DNA from: Salinicoccus albus DSM 19776
GTDB taxonomy: Bacteria; Bacillota; Bacilli; Staphylococcales; Salinicoccaceae
Assembly (NCBI RefSeq): GCF_000385175.1
Contig: NZ_ARQJ01000025.1
Location: 79,521-143,520 of the forward strand
Reading direction: 5' to 3'
Length of the DNA: 64,000 nucleotides
Shown here piece after piece: positions 54,689 through 63,931 of this stretch (within the stretch, counting starts at the first letter, position 1; each line of letters begins with the position of its first letter). The notes beneath the pieces are model-generated. The model ran no database searches. It saw only the letters and a list, made by a program, of their open reading frames with translations, and was not told where the DNA came from. The position numbers and the translations under genes were made by a program.

Positions 54689-55045
54689 AATCTTTTCATC
54701 CTCCAGATACATATATATTAGTAGAGTATTGTTTTTTCATCGTTGATTTCAAAACACACGTTTTATGTGCTTAATCGTTTAAGACAATGAATAATATACC
54801 ACATAGACACTCACTGTGTGTTACAGCCCAGTAATAATGTGATTACAATTATTATTATGAGTTATCAATGATTGTAATATTGATATATTACTGAGATATA
54901 ACTGTATTATTTCTGAATATTTGATATAAAAAAGGGGTATTTACTTATCCTACGGGTTGTATAGAGAAGAATCAGAATATCTTTATGAATTAAAATAAGC
55001 AGGGAAAGAATCATATCAATCAATGATTCTTTCCCTGCTTGAATT
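54650..55045 (-). repeat. Duplicated upstream region, copy 2 (partner 53575-53940)
   Basis: The second member of the pair described above. Conserved blocks include TATATATTAGTAGAGTATTG, AAGACAATGAATAATATACCA and the CACTCACTGTGTGTTACAGCC box. The two copies differ by scattered substitutions and small indels, so the duplication is not very recent, but the box is fully conserved. Confidence 0.8.
54993..55040. terminator. Terminator of the flotillin gene
   Basis: An 18-base stem AAGCAGGGAAAGAATCAT / ATGATTCTTTCCCTGCTT with an eight-base loop. It is 25 bases after the flotillin stop on the minus strand and is homologous to the terminator at 53886. Confidence 0.8.
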
Positions 55046-55064
55046 TTAGGCTGAAAAATGATTA

Positions 55065-56558
55065 TCAATCTTCTTTGTTTTCATCCGCTTCATCGGATTC
55101 GTCAACTGAAGTACCCGGATCTTTCTGTTCCTCCTGTACTTCCCTGAAATCTGCTTGCTCACTGTTTCCACTATCTCTATTAGATAAGTTGTCCAGGAAA
55201 CCTTCGAGATCAAAGCCTGTCATCTGCCCCATACTCTCCTGAAGTTTTGCCATTGTCCCCGTGACGGTGTTGGGGAGTGATTTTAACTGGTCTCCACTGC
55301 CGCCATCCATGATACGAATGGAGTCGACATTACCCATTGATTCGCTGACGGCTCTGGCGAATTCTGGCATAATCTCAATGAATTGTTCTAATATAATGAC
55401 GTCTTTGTTTTCTGCCATTGCCTGAGCCCGGCGTTCAATCGCTTCTGCCTCTGCCATACTCTTCTCTCTGATGACTTGCGCTTCGGCGTTACCTTCGGCT
55501 TTACGGGCTTCAGCAGCAGCCTCAGCTTCTTTAGTGCGAGCATTGTAGTCCGCTTCAGCCTGCTGCCTGCGCACTTCAACCTGTTGTCTTTCGATTTCAA
55601 CGTCATTTTCACGTTCCATCTGCCGAAGTTTCAATTCATTTGCTTTCTCCTGCTCACGGATTTCCAGACTCTGGCGTTCCACTTCTAAACGCCGTTCTTC
55701 TTCTTCCAACTGTCCAGCCGCTTTGGCTGCCGCATTTTCTTTCTCAGTCTCAGCCAGAATTTGTGCATCTTTCAAGTCCTTCTCTTTACGGCTGTCAGCG
55801 ATATTCATTTCTCTCTTATATTGTTCATTCGAAATCGTCTCATTGTCTTTAGCCTGCTGGATCTCTGTTTCACGTCTGTTCTCAGATTCCGCCATTTCTG
55901 CTTGTTTCTTCACTCTGGCAATCTGAGGACGGCCTAAGTTTTCAAGGTAGTTTTCGTCATCTTTCAGATCAGACAGACCTAATGAAGTAATCTTGAAGCC
56001 CATTCTATTCAACTGGTCCTGGGCAATTTCCCGGACTTGTTCGTTGAAACTCTCCCGGTCCTTATTGATCTGTTCAACCGTCATTTTAGATAGGATGGCA
56101 CGAAGATTCGAGTTTAATACCTCAGAAATTTCATGTGCAATATCTTTTTGTTCCTTGCCAAGGAACTGTTCCGCGTACTTAACGATACCGTGGAGATCAT
56201 CTGCCACTTTTACTGTGGCCACTGCTTCTCCGTAAATTCCGACACCTTCAAGCGTGTAAACTTTCGGTGTCGCAATTTGTAATTGGAACGATTTTAATGA
56301 AACTCTTGTACCGGTTTGGAACAGCCTGAGCCTGTGCCCGCCGCCCCGGATCACTTTCATGTAACGTCCCTGGTCATCTTTATAGATATTGGTTTCTCTC
56401 TCTTCATCACCCAGGTTGGGACCAGTAACAATCAGCGCTTCGTTGGAAGGGACCGTACGGTATCTGGCCTTCATGAATAAATACCAGCTGATGAGGCCGA
56501 TAATAAGTAGTGCAACAACTATGATTATTGCTAATAGAGTACCTGTGATTTCAAACAT
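55065..56558 (-). CDS. floT: Flotillin (SPFH/YuaG-type membrane scaffold protein)
   Basis: A 497-residue membrane scaffold of lipid microdomains. An N-terminal membrane helix (LLAIIIVVALLIIGLISWYLF, about 8-28) precedes the SPFH domain (about 35-210). A long coiled coil rich in A, E, K, Q and R follows (about 210-400, with several AEAxAxARKAE repeats). The C-terminal oligomerisation region has ENKDVIILEQFIEIMPEFARAV and an acidic tail. AAAGGGGTT precedes the ATG. An NfeD-like partner gene, common beside flotillins, is not seen next to it. Confidence 0.9.
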   Translation of the reverse strand: MFEITGTLLAIIIVVALLIIGLISWYLFMKARYRTVPSNEALIVTGPNLGDEERETNIYKDDQGRYMKVIRGGGHRLRLFQTGTRVSLKSFQLQIATPKVYTLEGVGIYGEAVATVKVADDLHGIVKYAEQFLGKEQKDIAHEISEVLNSNLRAILSKMTVEQINKDRESFNEQVREIAQDQLNRMGFKITSLGLSDLKDDENYLENLGRPQIARVKKQAEMAESENRRETEIQQAKDNETISNEQYKREMNIADSRKEKDLKDAQILAETEKENAAAKAAGQLEEEERRLEVERQSLEIREQEKANELKLRQMERENDVEIERQQVEVRRQQAEADYNARTKEAEAAAEARKAEGNAEAQVIREKSMAEAEAIERRAQAMAENKDVIILEQFIEIMPEFARAVSESMGNVDSIRIMDGGSGDQLKSLPNTVTGTMAKLQESMGQMTGFDLEGFLDNLSNRDSGNSEQADFREVQEEQKDPGTSVDESDEADENKED

Positions 56559-56753
56559 AAGGGAACCCCTTTCATTAATTTATGTATCACTTTAATTCTA
56601 TAACAGATGGCAGGCGATTGTAAGCATAACCTAGTAATTTGGTCATTCAAATTATTCTATATACCTCAAGTGTGATGGTATTTTGACAAAAATTGAATGG
56701 CCTTGATACCCTTTGCAAATCAATATCATTAAGTTCGAAAGGTGAGTGTGCAA

Positions 56754-56825
56754 GTGAAAAAGATAATATTGACGTTATTGTTGCTTGTTATATTCTTCTT
56801 AATAGGATTCTATATAGGTGTTTAG
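56754..56825 (+). CDS. Possible 23-residue membrane microprotein
   Basis: GTG 56754 opens a frame reading MKKIILTLLLLVIFFLIGFY, then IGV and stop, a single hydrophobic helix with two N-terminal lysines. CGAAAGGTGAG lies upstream at workable spacing. Staphylococcaceae have many such small membrane peptides, but nothing else supports expression. The rest of the gap 56559-57010 is otherwise empty apart from promoter-like AT-rich sequence. Confidence 0.4.
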   Translation: MKKIILTLLLLVIFFLIGFYIGV

Positions 56826-57010
56826 TAAAATTTATGGACGAATGACTGATTATGAAATCTCCATATCATTATATTACTGCCATTTTGATGAATAAAACAG
56901 GTTAATATCACCTGCTTTAATCCAGTCGATTTCTGTTTCTTCCCGCATTCAGTGTCAGAGGGAGAATATGCTATTATAGATGATATAATAATACATCGGA
57001 AGTGATAGGA

Positions 57011-57700
57011 TTGAGCTTACAAAGAAAGAAAGTTTATGAAGAAATTGCAGAACTCATTCTTGAGGATATAAAGTCAGGCGAAATGGAACCCGGTGATAAA
57101 CTTCCTCCCATCGCCGAAATGGCACAGACGCACAAAGTATCTTCTGCGTCTGTCAGAGAAGCGTTGAACAGCCTGAAGGTCATGGATGTTATCGAAGTGA
57201 AACATGGCCAGGGCTCTTTCATCAAAGAGAGGATGCCGCTTGGCTTCGAGCAGAACTTTGAGATTATCACACATTCAGATATTGAAAATCTTTTGGACTT
57301 GAGAAAGATTATAGAAGTGGGCAGTGCAAGAGAAGCTTCACAAAAAGCGGGCGTTAGTGAGCTCCAGGAGATCAAGGATGCACTGGATAAAATGTGGACA
57401 GTATTAGAAAATAATGAAATTGGTGAACAGGCGGATTATGAGTTCCACATAAGTATTGCAGAAGCTACTGGAAACCCTTTGCTGGTCAATCTGCTTGAAG
57501 ATGTTTCAGACACTATGATTCGTACAATGAAAGAAACAAGACGAATATGGTTGTACGAAGAGAGAAAATCCATTCAAAAAATTCACGATGAACACAAATT
57601 AATCTACAAAGCCATTGAGGCAGGTGCAGAGGAGGATGTCGCCAGACATATGTACAATCACCTCATCGGTGTTGAAGAGGTGCTGCTCCAGCATTATTGA
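57011..57700 (+). CDS. FCD-type GntR regulator, LldR-like
   Basis: A 229-residue FadR-group regulator. The winged helix has KVYEEIAELILEDIKSG, GDKLPPIAEMAQTHKVSSASVREALNSLK and KHGQGSFI. The FCD effector domain contains the metal-ligand pattern D-x3-R (LLDLRKIIEVG), EFHISIAEATGNPLLVNL, and HDEHKLIYKAI with histidines. TTG 57011 with GGAAGTGATAGGA upstream is preferred; GTG 57002 is in frame. It directly precedes a palindromic operator, a lactate permease and an Mqo/Lqo gene, so lactate is the likely effector. Confidence 0.85.
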   Translation: MSLQRKKVYEEIAELILEDIKSGEMEPGDKLPPIAEMAQTHKVSSASVREALNSLKVMDVIEVKHGQGSFIKERMPLGFEQNFEIITHSDIENLLDLRKIIEVGSAREASQKAGVSELQEIKDALDKMWTVLENNEIGEQADYEFHISIAEATGNPLLVNLLEDVSDTMIRTMKETRRIWLYEERKSIQKIHDEHKLIYKAIEAGAEEDVARHMYNHLIGVEEVLLQHY

Positions 57701-57729
57701 AGAGACTTTTTCAGTCTCTTCTTTTTTTA
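57699..57729 (+). terminator. Terminator of the LldR-like gene
   Basis: Stem GAAGAGACT / AGTCTCTTC with a five-base loop, followed by TTTTTTTA, at the stop codon. Confidence 0.8.
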
Positions 57730-57740
57730 TGGAGTAACAC

Positions 57741-57801
57741 TTGACAAATAGAAAGCGATTCCATAGAATGTCAACATATTCTCTAGTCATCATATGACTA
57801 G
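57741..57801 (+). promoter_or_regulatory. lldP promoter and palindromic operator
   Basis: TTGACA (57741-57746) and TAGAAT (57764-57769) with a 17-base spacer, containing a cre-like AAAGCGATTCCA. Just past the expected start lies the palindrome CTAGTCAT-cat-ATGACTAG (57783-57801), centred near +16 and well placed for repression by the adjacent FCD regulator. Confidence 0.75.
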
Positions 57802-57840
57802 ATATCTTTAAGCACTTTGTAACGCAAAAGGGGGAGTTTT

Positions 57841-57942
57841 ATGCTGATATTTTTAAGTCTTTTACCGATTTTGTCGATTTTTTTCTTTTTGTATTTAATG
57901 ATAAAAGGAGTTGAAAATCATTTTGTAAGCGTTTACTCATAG
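57841..57942 (+). CDS. Possible 33-residue hydrophobic leader peptide or remnant
   Basis: ATG 57841 with AAGGGGGAG upstream opens MLIFLSLLPILSIFFFLYLM, then IKGVENHFVSVYS and stop. The start resembles the first helix of lactate permeases, so it may be a decayed first copy of lldP, or a genuine small membrane protein translated ahead of the permease. The cre site lies across its 3' end. Confidence 0.4.
   Translation: MLIFLSLLPILSIFFFLYLMIKGVENHFVSVYS
57923..57937. promoter_or_regulatory. Catabolite-responsive element (cre)
   Basis: TTGTAAGCGTTTACT matches the CcpA consensus WTGNAANCGNWNNCW at every defined position. It lies 61 bases before the permease start and about 150 bases after the promoter, so it would act as a roadblock under glucose. 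Confidence 0.75.
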
Positions 57943-57997
57943 TAAATAACGTTCTTTAAGAACAAGAAAATAGATTCGATTCAAAAGGAGAGATACG

Positions 57998-59584
57998 ATG
58001 TTGATGGTGGTGGCCCTTAGTGCAGTAATTATTCCTTTTATCCTGCTGGTTCTATTACGGATGTCGGCAATAAAAGGGATGTCTATTAGTACGGTGGTGG
58101 TTATTGTTTTAGCAATGTCTGTATGGGGGATGAATGGACACGTGATTGCTTCCTCTATATTGGAGGGGATACATAGGACGCTCACTATTCTGTTCATTAT
58201 GTTCGGGGCTCTTGTGCTATTGAACACTCTTCGCAACACTGGGGCGGTCAATCGTATTAACCAAGGGTTTCAAAGCATCTCCCGAGACATGAGGGTACAG
58301 CTTATTTTTGTTGCCTTTTTGTTCGGTTCTTTAATTGAAGGCGCCGCGGGATTCGGGACTCCCGCCATGGTGACGGCACCTCTGATGCTTGCCTTGGGAT
58401 TCAAACCGCTGGCGGCGGTCGCCACAGCGCTGATTGCTGATAGTACAGCGGTTGCTTTCGGAGCAGTGGGGACGCCGGTACTGGTTGGATTAAGCACCTT
58501 GCCGGAAGCAAGCACAGATTTTTATCAGGACGTTGGCCTGACAACAACTTTGATTGATTTATTCGGCGGTATTTTTATTCCTTTAATCTTAGTATTGGTG
58601 CTAACAGTATTTTTTGGGAAAGGGAACGCCATCAAAAATACATTGGTCATGCTGCCCTGGACACTGTTAATCGGCGTTACCTATAATGGCTCTGCTGTCG
58701 CTTATGCATTTCTGTTCGGCCCTGAATTCGTGGCGATTCTCGGGTCGTTGACAGGGATTATTGTCGCAACCATAACGGCTAAAAAGGGATGGCTTCTGCC
58801 TAACTCTGTTTGGACGGAGGCGATGCAGGCAGATTCCGATACAGGTAATGAACAATCAGAGATGGGATTGATCAAGGCGTGGCTTCCATACATCATCGTG
58901 GTCCTTTTATTGCTGGCCACACGCATTGTTCCCTGGATCGAGGAGTTTACGTTGTCAGCGATTGATTTGACCTGGTCAAATATTCTAGGTATAGAGGGGA
59001 TCGCCTCGGAATGGGAGCTGTTGCATTCTCCTGGCACATTGTTGACATTGGCGGCTGTATTGGCGCTCCCTGTACAACGAAAACCGTTCAGTGATTTTGG
59101 ACAATCAGTAAAACAATCGCTGTCTACAATAAAGGGCACTGCAGTCACATTGACAGCAACACTTGCGATGGTCCATGTGTTCAGTAATTCGGGTTTGAAT
59201 ATGAACGATTTGATGAGCATGCCGGAGTATATCGCTCAGGGGATGGCTGAGACGTTTGACACGATGTGGATATTTGTTGCCCCATTTCTCGGCGGGTTGG
59301 GATCGTTTATCACTGGAAGCGCCACCGTTTCCACCCTGACATTCTCTCCCGTACAGTTCAATATTGCTGAAGCGACAGGATCAAATGTAAATGTAGTTCT
59401 CGGAGCTCAACTTGTCGGTTCAGGTGCAGGGAACATGATTGCGATCCATAATGCAGTCGCAGCAAGTGCTGTGGTTGGAATGCAGGGAGAAGAAGGGAAT
59501 GTGATTCGGAAAACCCTTGGACCTGCACTACTTTATATGGTACTTGTCGGCATCGGTGGATTTATAATAATGTGGATTTTATAA
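57998..59584 (+). CDS. lldP: L-lactate permease (LldP/LctP family)
   Basis: A 528-residue lactate permease with about 13 helices. Family blocks include [42 protein letters not shown] near residue 105, and [24 protein letters not shown] near 425, followed by [29 protein letters not shown] precedes the ATG. Regulation is inferred from the promoter, palindrome and cre element upstream. It is followed after 107 bases by the Mqo/Lqo gene. Confidence 0.92.
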   Translation: MLMVVALSAVIIPFILLVLLRMSAIKGMSISTVVVIVLAMSVWGMNGHVIASSILEGIHRTLTILFIMFGALVLLNTLRNTGAVNRINQGFQSISRDMRVQLIFVAFLFGSLIEGAAGFGTPAMVTAPLMLALGFKPLAAVATALIADSTAVAFGAVGTPVLVGLSTLPEASTDFYQDVGLTTTLIDLFGGIFIPLILVLVLTVFFGKGNAIKNTLVMLPWTLLIGVTYNGSAVAYAFLFGPEFVAILGSLTGIIVATITAKKGWLLPNSVWTEAMQADSDTGNEQSEMGLIKAWLPYIIVVLLLLATRIVPWIEEFTLSAIDLTWSNILGIEGIASEWELLHSPGTLLTLAAVLALPVQRKPFSDFGQSVKQSLSTIKGTAVTLTATLAMVHVFSNSGLNMNDLMSMPEYIAQGMAETFDTMWIFVAPFLGGLGSFITGSATVSTLTFSPVQFNIAEATGSNVNVVLGAQLVGSGAGNMIAIHNAVAASAVVGMQGEEGNVIRKTLGPALLYMVLVGIGGFIIMWIL

Positions 59585-59691
59585 AGTTCCTATAAAAGAA
59601 CCACAATGGATAACAGGATGCTGTAAACGAGCATCAATCTGATATCGGTCAACTGGAAAAACCCTTATTACAATAGAAAGAAGGTCAAAAA

Positions 59692-61173
59692 ATGGGAAAC
59701 ACATATTCAAAAGATGTTATACTCATCGGTGCTGGTGTGATGAGTGCGACTGTGGGTTCATTTCTAAAAAATGTCGAACCCGATTGGAATATCAAACTGT
59801 TTGAACGGCTGGACAAACCGGCGATTGAAAGTTCAAATGAAATCAATAATGCCGGTACCGGACATGCGGCATTATGTGAGCTCAATTATACAGTTGAACA
59901 AGAAGATGGCTCAATAAATATTGAAAAGGCCAAAGAAATCAATGAACAGTTTGAGATATCCAAGCAATTCTGGTCCCACTTAGTTAGAAATAGAGAGATA
60001 CAAAATCCCCAGGATTTCATCCGTCCCCTGCCCCACATCAGCTTTGTTCAGGGAGAAAATAATGTCAATTTCTTGAGAAAACGCTTTGAGGCGCTGTCTC
60101 CCCTGTCGATGTTTGAAGGTATGAAGTATTCCGAAGACATGGATGAATTATCTGAATGGATGCCCTTAATGATGGAGGGCCGTGCATCAAACGAGCCTGT
60201 TGCAGCGAGTAAGATAGATGCAGGCACAGATGTCAACTTCGGTGAACTGACACGCAAAATGGCGGCAAACATAGACGGGCATGATAATGCAGCAGTTCAT
60301 TATCGCCATGAGGTAGTTGACTTCAGGAAACTGGAAAACGGTAAATGGGAAGTTGAGATTCGTAACCACGAAGACGATAAGATAGAATACCATATCGCAG
60401 ACTATATCTTTATCGGTGCTGGCGGTCATGCCATTCCGCTGTTACAAAAGACAAAAATACCTGAGAGCAGACATCTCGGCGGTTTTCCAATCAGCGGTGC
60501 ATTTTTAGTTTGTAATAATCCGGAAGTAGTCAGTCAGCATGATGCGAAAGTGTATGGGAAAGAACCACCCGGTACACCGCCGATGACTGTGCCGCATCTG
60601 GATAGACGTTATATGCAAGGTGATCAGAGTTTATTATTCGGGCCTTTTGCAGCTATTGGCCCTAAGTTTCTTAAACAAGGGTCTAATTTAGACCTGTTAA
60701 AATCGATTAACCCCAGCAACATAATAACGATGTTATCTGCGGGGGCTAAGAATATGCCGCTGGTTAAATATTCCATCCAGCAGGTCATGATGGATAAGGA
60801 AGATCGGATGAAGGAACTGCGAAAATTTGTGCCTGATGCCAAAGATGAAGATTGGGATCTGCTTGTCGCCGGTAAACGTGTACAGGTTATTAAAGATACT
60901 AAAGAACACGGCCGGGGATTCATCCAGTTTGGAACAGAGGTCGTTCATTCTGAAGACAATTCAGTTACCGCATTATTAGGAGAATCCCCCGGTGCTTCTG
61001 TGTCCGTATCGGTGGCCCTCGAGGTCTTTGAAAAAAGCTTCCCGCAGTATATAGAAAAATGGACCCCGATGATCAAAGAAATGATCCCTTCTTATGGACA
61101 ATCTTTAATAGAAGATAATGTATTACTCAAGGAAATCCGTGAGTCAACGGCAAGAGATCTTGAGTTGGAATAG
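59692..61173 (+). CDS. Malate:quinone / L-lactate:quinone oxidoreductase family protein
   Basis: A 493-residue FAD-dependent membrane-associated dehydrogenase. The FAD site [18 protein letters not shown] at 10-27, [13 protein letters not shown] near 57-70, PHISFVQGE and [15 protein letters not shown] are Mqo-family features. S. aureus carries two paralogues, one (Lqo, formerly Mqo2) oxidising L-lactate. Placement next to a lactate permease and an LldR-like regulator suggests the lactate role here, although malate remains possible. AAGAAGG precedes the ATG. Confidence 0.9.
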   Translation: MGNTYSKDVILIGAGVMSATVGSFLKNVEPDWNIKLFERLDKPAIESSNEINNAGTGHAALCELNYTVEQEDGSINIEKAKEINEQFEISKQFWSHLVRNREIQNPQDFIRPLPHISFVQGENNVNFLRKRFEALSPLSMFEGMKYSEDMDELSEWMPLMMEGRASNEPVAASKIDAGTDVNFGELTRKMAANIDGHDNAAVHYRHEVVDFRKLENGKWEVEIRNHEDDKIEYHIADYIFIGAGGHAIPLLQKTKIPESRHLGGFPISGAFLVCNNPEVVSQHDAKVYGKEPPGTPPMTVPHLDRRYMQGDQSLLFGPFAAIGPKFLKQGSNLDLLKSINPSNIITMLSAGAKNMPLVKYSIQQVMMDKEDRMKELRKFVPDAKDEDWDLLVAGKRVQVIKDTKEHGRGFIQFGTEVVHSEDNSVTALLGESPGASVSVSVALEVFEKSFPQYIEKWTPMIKEMIPSYGQSLIEDNVLLKEIRESTARDLELE

Positions 61174-61209
61174 TTGCAACGATATCATTTTCAATGAATG
61201 GAGTATTGT

Positions 61210-61812
61210 ATGAACAGTTGGGATGAAAAATTTCAAAATAACGATTATATTTATGGACGCCAGCCCAATGAATGGGTTCGTGCTGCGCTGGGCGGAACGA
61301 AAAACAGGAAAATTGCCTTACTGGCTGAAGGCGAGGGGCGCAATGCCATATACCTGGCCAGACTCGGGAACCAGGTTATCACTTATGATTTTTCACAAGA
61401 AGGCATCGGTAAAACACAACGGCTTGCCGCTGAAGAAAACGTAACCGTTGATACCAGGCTGCAGGATATAACAGTCCGGGGCGCCCTCCCTCGCGCTGCT
61501 TATGATATTAGTGTGAATATTTTCGGTCACGTGCCAAAAGACGGAAAGTATCAAATGTTTTCTAATCTGGTCAATTGCGTAAAACCGGGTGGATTCATCA
61601 TTTTTGAACTGTACTCCAAACGGCAGATCGAATTTAAAACTGGGGGGCCGCCAAACGTTGATATGCTTTATGATACCGAAGAGATAGAAACGATGATTGA
61701 AGATCTTTCTGTTGAAATCCTTCATTTGGAAGAAATTAATACATTTAGACAGGAAGGCCAAATGCATAATGGTCAGAGCGCCGTCATCCAAGGAAAATTA
61801 AGGAAACTTTGA
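61210..61812 (+). CDS. Class I SAM-dependent methyltransferase (TehB/UbiE-like)
   Basis: A 200-residue methyltransferase. It begins MNSWDEKFQNNDYIYGRQPNEW, which resembles small tellurite/thiol-type methyltransferases; the SAM motif is ALLAEGEGRNAIYLA near residue 36. An ICFGHVP-like NIFGHVPKDGKY and FIIFELYSKRQ complete the fold. ATG 61210 follows ATGGAGTATTGT. It is 37 bases after the quinone oxidoreductase and may be co-transcribed. Substrate unknown. Confidence 0.85.
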   Translation: MNSWDEKFQNNDYIYGRQPNEWVRAALGGTKNRKIALLAEGEGRNAIYLARLGNQVITYDFSQEGIGKTQRLAAEENVTVDTRLQDITVRGALPRAAYDISVNIFGHVPKDGKYQMFSNLVNCVKPGGFIIFELYSKRQIEFKTGGPPNVDMLYDTEEIETMIEDLSVEILHLEEINTFRQEGQMHNGQSAVIQGKLRKL

Positions 61813-61977
61813 CAAGGGATAGTGCAAAGATAAGTGGACGGGAGACTATCAGTGCCATGGATATAAAAAGCAGGATCACTCCTCTGAAACAGTGATGAGA
61901 TGAACGGGAGTCATTTACTTTCATGATCAAATTCTATATTATATCACTAAGATTTTAAAAAGGAGATCGTGTCGTTT

Positions 61978-63507
61978 ATGGCTAAAAGCCCGAAAAGTGT
62001 ACTGGACAGGATTGAAATTATTGGTAATAAACTCCCCCACCCGGTCAGTATATTTTTAATCTTTACTGTATTCGTTATTGTTATTTCACATATTTTATAC
62101 CTGTTCGATGTCAGTGTCACTTTTACAGGTGTGGATAGTGAGACAGGTGAGCGCGGGGAACAGACAGTCAATGCTATGAGTCTGCTTACCGGTGAGGGTA
62201 TCGCATATATCTTTACATCAGTCGTTGAGAACTTCACCACTTTCGTTGCACTCGGTCCGGTATTGGTTGCAATGCTCGGTGTGGGTGTTGCTGAGAAGAG
62301 TGGCTACATCAGTGCATTGATGACGAACACTGTAACGAAAGCACCACGGAGGCTGGTGACTCCGATTGTTGTATTAATGGGTGTGATGAGTAACGTCGCG
62401 GCCTCTGTCGGATATGTTGTACTCGTTCCGCTGGGAGCTATCATATTCCTGGGATTCAGAAGACACCCGCTTGCCGGACTGGCTGCAGCATTTGCCGGTG
62501 TCTCAGGCGGATATTCTGCGAATCTGCTGATTGGTACAAATGACCCGTTGCTCGCAGGGATTTCAACTGAGTCTGCAGGCATACTCGATGCCACTTATGA
62601 GGTGCTTGCAACTGACAACTGGTATTTCATGTTTGTTTCAACATTTCTGGTTGTCATCTTAGGGACACTAATTACCGACAAGATTGTTGAACCCCGGCTC
62701 GGTGAGTATAAAGGACAGACGGATGCAACTATGGAAAAGTCGGTACTGAATACGGTGGAGAAAAAAGGGTTGATCTATGCAAACATTTCTGCGGTGCTTG
62801 TTGCCCTTGGCGTACTGTTACTGACTATTTTCCCCGATGCACCGCTCAGGGGCGAAGACGGCAGTATTATAGAATCACCCTTCATCTCAAGCATTATATT
62901 TATCATGATGCTTGTTTTCCTTGTGCCGGGTATCGTTTATGGTGCGGTGACCCGCCAGGTCAAAAATGATAAGGATGTTGTGAAATTGATGGATGATTCC
63001 ATTATGACCATGGCAGGATTTATCGTCCTGATATTCTTTGCAGCACAGTTTGTTGCATTGTTCAATTTCTCCAATCTTGGAATCATAATAGCAGTAAATG
63101 GTGCGGGGTTACTTGAAGCGATTAATCTTAACAGTACACTGATACTGATATTTTTTATCATTATTACAGCATTAATTAATTTGTTCATCGCTGCAGATTC
63201 GGCAAAATGGGCGATCATGGCACCGATATTCGTACCGTTATTCATGCAGCTTGGTATTGCTCCGGAGGTCACCCAGGCCGCGTACAGAATTGGAGATTCT
63301 TCTACAAACATCATATCACCGCTCATGCCATTTTTCCCGCTGGTTGTTGCATTCACTCAGCGTTATGGCAGGGATAATGGCATCGGTACAGTCATATCAC
63401 TGATGCTGCCATACTCAGTGATATTTCTGATTGTGTGGATCGTCTTATTTGGAGTATGGATATTATTTGGCATTCCATTTGGTCCGGGCGGAAATTTGAC
63501 ATATTAA
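61978..63507 (+). CDS. AbgT-family transporter
   Basis: A 509-residue membrane protein with about 11 helices and two re-entrant hairpins. Family blocks are KLPHPVSIFLIFTVFVIV, GPVLVAMLGVGVAEKSG, GVMSNVAASVGYVVLVPLGA, AGVSGGYSANLLIGTNDPLLAG and, near the C-terminus, AADSAKWAIMAPIFVPLFMQLG with YRIGDSSTNIISPLMPFFPL. Characterised members import p-aminobenzoyl-glutamate or export sulfonamides; which applies here cannot be said. ATG 61978 fits AAGGAG at 12 bases; an in-frame GTG is too close. Confidence 0.9.
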   Translation: MAKSPKSVLDRIEIIGNKLPHPVSIFLIFTVFVIVISHILYLFDVSVTFTGVDSETGERGEQTVNAMSLLTGEGIAYIFTSVVENFTTFVALGPVLVAMLGVGVAEKSGYISALMTNTVTKAPRRLVTPIVVLMGVMSNVAASVGYVVLVPLGAIIFLGFRRHPLAGLAAAFAGVSGGYSANLLIGTNDPLLAGISTESAGILDATYEVLATDNWYFMFVSTFLVVILGTLITDKIVEPRLGEYKGQTDATMEKSVLNTVEKKGLIYANISAVLVALGVLLLTIFPDAPLRGEDGSIIESPFISSIIFIMMLVFLVPGIVYGAVTRQVKNDKDVVKLMDDSIMTMAGFIVLIFFAAQFVALFNFSNLGIIIAVNGAGLLEAINLNSTLILIFFIIITALINLFIAADSAKWAIMAPIFVPLFMQLGIAPEVTQAAYRIGDSSTNIISPLMPFFPLVVAFTQRYGRDNGIGTVISLMLPYSVIFLIVWIVLFGVWILFGIPFGPGGNLTY

Positions 63508-63708
63508 CAAAAAAGGAATCGGGAGATACTCCCCTAATTGCTTCGCAAACACCCACAAAAATATTGGAAGTGTTAGTGTCATTTGGTCATAAGAAGTTAA
63601 TAAGGTTACGAACTTAAAGTGCTGGAATTCTAGGATTTGTGGCTTACATTCCAGCTGCTTTCTACATTTTCATGACTTCGTTATTATGACGACGCCGAGG
63701 AACGGTGT
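63508..63708. other. Intergenic region before the tandem repeat
   Basis: Contains a hairpin GCTGGAAT / ATTCCAGC around 63621-63655 followed by TGCTTTCTACATTTT, which may end the AbgT transcript. No coding frame is convincing. Confidence 0.4.
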
Positions 63709-63931
63709 TTTCCCGGTCTCGTCGGTTTCTCAAACCCGAGACTCAGCCCTTTCTCGGTGTCGTCGATTTCTCAAACCCGAGACTCAGCCCTTTCTCGGTG
63801 TCGTCGATTTCTCAATCCCGAGACTCAGCCCTTTCTCGGTGTCGTCGATTTCTCAATCCCGAGATTCGCCCCTTTCTCGGTCTCGTCCGTTTCTCAATCC
63901 CGAGACTCAGTCCTTTTCCGGTGTCGTCGAT
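63709..63931. repeat. 41-bp tandem repeat, five copies plus a partial
   Basis: Full units occupy 63709-63749, 63750-63790, 63791-63831, 63832-63872 and 63873-63913, with part of a sixth to about 63931. Each begins TTTCTCGGTGTCGTCGATTT and ends CCGAGACTCAGCCC; units 2 and 3 differ by one base. TCTCGG and CCGAGA in each unit can pair into a hairpin. The length is not a multiple of three, so the frames drawn through it are not genuine protein. There are no variable spacers, so it is not a CRISPR array. Confidence 0.9.

Noticed and set aside
63709..63931. CRISPR array
   Set aside because: The units are contiguous with no variable spacers, and no cas genes occur in the window.
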